This document shows, piece after piece, positions 13,077 to 13,861 of a stretch of 13,861 nucleotides of DNA. This stretch comes from CAZCWX01 sp964502465. GTDB lineage: Bacteria > Desulfobacterota > Binatia > Bin18. The notes below the pieces were generated by a model, which saw only the letters and a program-made list of their open reading frames with translations, ran no database searches and was not told the origin of the DNA. The translations under genes were made by a program, and so were the position numbers. Location of the stretch: positions 1 through 13,861 of the forward strand of contig CAZCWX010000423.1 in NCBI GenBank assembly GCA_964502465.1, in the 5' to 3' direction. The first letter of the stretch is position 1. The number at the start of each line of letters is the position of its first letter.

Positions 13077-13861
13077 TTACTTGATCTCAGCCTCCATTTT
13101 TACCAGTCTCTGATTCTTCATTCCTAGCCCCCAGCCTCTGCCTCCAAGCGGCAGCATCAATCCGGCACCTATGACTGTGGCGGGGACTAAAATGATCAGA
13201 GCAATCTGATACGAGCCGGTCGTATCGAACATCCACCCCATCAGCAGCGGTCCAAGGACTGCGCCAAAGGCGAACGCCCCATACAGCCAGCCAAAAATCG
13301 TCCCGAAGAATTTCATCCCAAATTGGCGAGCGATCAAATAGGGCATAAGGTCACTTTCGGCTCCGAACCCCAGTCCGACCATAGCGGCAAACAACAAAGC
13401 GAACCGGAGATCATTGGCCCAGAGTGCTGAGAGTAAGCCAATAGTGACGGCTATGAAATGGCCAAAAGCGACCAGATGAGGAGGTAAACGATCGACAAGA
13501 TACCCGGCAGTGATTCTTCCTAGCACGCCCATTGCGGAGAGCAACATGAGGGCACTGGCAGCTTGCTGCGGAGAGAGGCCTTTATCGGTCAAAAACGGGG
13601 CAAGGTGGGTGATACATCCATGAAGTGTGCCACTGAGGAGGGCAAAACTCACCGCCATACACCAAAATGGCAGGGTCACTCTGGCCTCGGCGAGTGTGTA
13701 GTCACGACTTGCGGTCGCATGGGAGACCGTAGTGAGCAGTGAAGATTCTTCTTCGGTTTTTCCGTCTGGACGGAGGCCAATTTGCTGTGGGCTCTCAACG
13801 AGGAAGAAGCCAATGACTGGGAGAACAATCACCCAGACTAATAATCCGAGCGTCACATACG
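13077..13861 (-). CDS. MFS transporter, C-terminal half (partial at window edge)
   Basis: The frame is open through the last base: a TAT codon precedes the GTG at 13856-13854. The 5' end therefore lies outside the window, and the 260-odd residues seen are the C-terminal part of a roughly 400-residue carrier. A membrane helix (presumably TM6) is followed by a loop with SPQQIGLRPDGK. Then come six helices: LPFWCMAVSFALL, ALMLLSAMGVLGRITAGYL, a segment around FGHFIAVTIGLL, LLFAAMVGLGFGAESDLM, GWLYGAFAFGAVLGPLLMGW and YQIALIILVPATVIGAGLM. GRITAGYLVDR is the second-half version of MFS motif A. The layout resembles the monocarboxylate or oxalate/formate-antiporter-like branch, suggesting an organic acid substrate (inference). 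The last 25 or so residues (GGRGWGLGMKNQ...) come from repeat-like DNA. Confidence 0.85.
   Translation of the reverse strand, partial: YVTLGLLVWVIVLPVIGFFLVESPQQIGLRPDGKTEEESSLLTTVSHATASRDYTLAEARVTLPFWCMAVSFALLSGTLHGCITHLAPFLTDKGLSPQQAASALMLLSAMGVLGRITAGYLVDRLPPHLVAFGHFIAVTIGLLSALWANDLRFALLFAAMVGLGFGAESDLMPYLIARQFGMKFFGTIFGWLYGAFAFGAVLGPLLMGWMFDTTGSYQIALIILVPATVIGAGLMLPLGGRGWGLGMKNQRLVKMEAEIK
13123..13145 (-). repeat. G-rich repeat-like stretch inside the MFS 3' end
   Basis: The minus strand reads TTGGAGGCAGAGGCTGGGGG followed by CTAGG. It shares the GGAGG and GGCTGG words of the tandem repeat at 12703-12730, in opposite orientation. It encodes the Gly/Trp-rich GGRGWGLG after the last membrane helix. 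Confidence 0.4.

Overview
The window looks like a piece of chromosome from a Gram-negative, probably uncultured environmental bacterium of middling GC content (mid-50s % by eye). Support comes from a lipobox lipoprotein, a Sec-type signal peptide, strong AGGAGG ribosome binding sites, and several short palindromic repeat families packed between genes. The gene mix (stand-alone molybdopterin oxidoreductase, SDRs, GST, alpha/beta hydrolase, MFS carrier) and the repeat load recall deltaproteobacteria-like or Tectomicrobia/Rokubacteria-type genomes. That placement is inference and cannot be settled from this sequence. There is no rRNA, tRNA, CRISPR array, phage module or recognisable transposase.

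Layout. 1-2784 (+): a possible upstream gene tail overlaps the first of two tandem CNNM/CorC-family membrane proteins (DUF21, CBS pair, CorC_HlyC domain), which overlap each other by 8 nt and form a translationally coupled pair. 2823-3434 (-): an exported or membrane-anchored protein of beta-rich repeats with a recent 69-bp internal duplication. 3435-3765: a gene-less stretch with possible degraded coding sequence. 3766-6038 (-): a histidine-rich exported protein, then an SDR oxidoreductase and pdxJ (vitamin B6 synthesis). 6222-7744 (+): argE and a small cysteine-motif lipoprotein 29 nt downstream. 7814-11732 (-): GST, then an alpha/beta hydrolase, then a molybdopterin oxidoreductase, all co-directional but separated by two palindrome-filled spacers. 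11881-12696 (+): a second SDR divergent from the GST. 12697-13076: a gene-less cluster of at least four repeat types. 13077-13861 (-): the C-terminal half of an MFS transporter running off the window edge.

How the genes work together. The core biosynthetic genes (argE, pdxJ) are scattered among accessory metabolic genes rather than sitting in their classical operons. The GST/SDR/hydrolase/molybdoenzyme/MFS stretch could serve uptake and breakdown or detoxification of organic compounds, but no substrate can be read from the sequence. I found no convincing new defence, mobile or biosynthetic system. The most unusual material is the dense set of intergenic palindromes, a minisatellite-like stretch that seems to form the C-terminus of the MFS gene, the expanding repeat protein, the His-rich exported protein and the duplicated-Cys lipoprotein.
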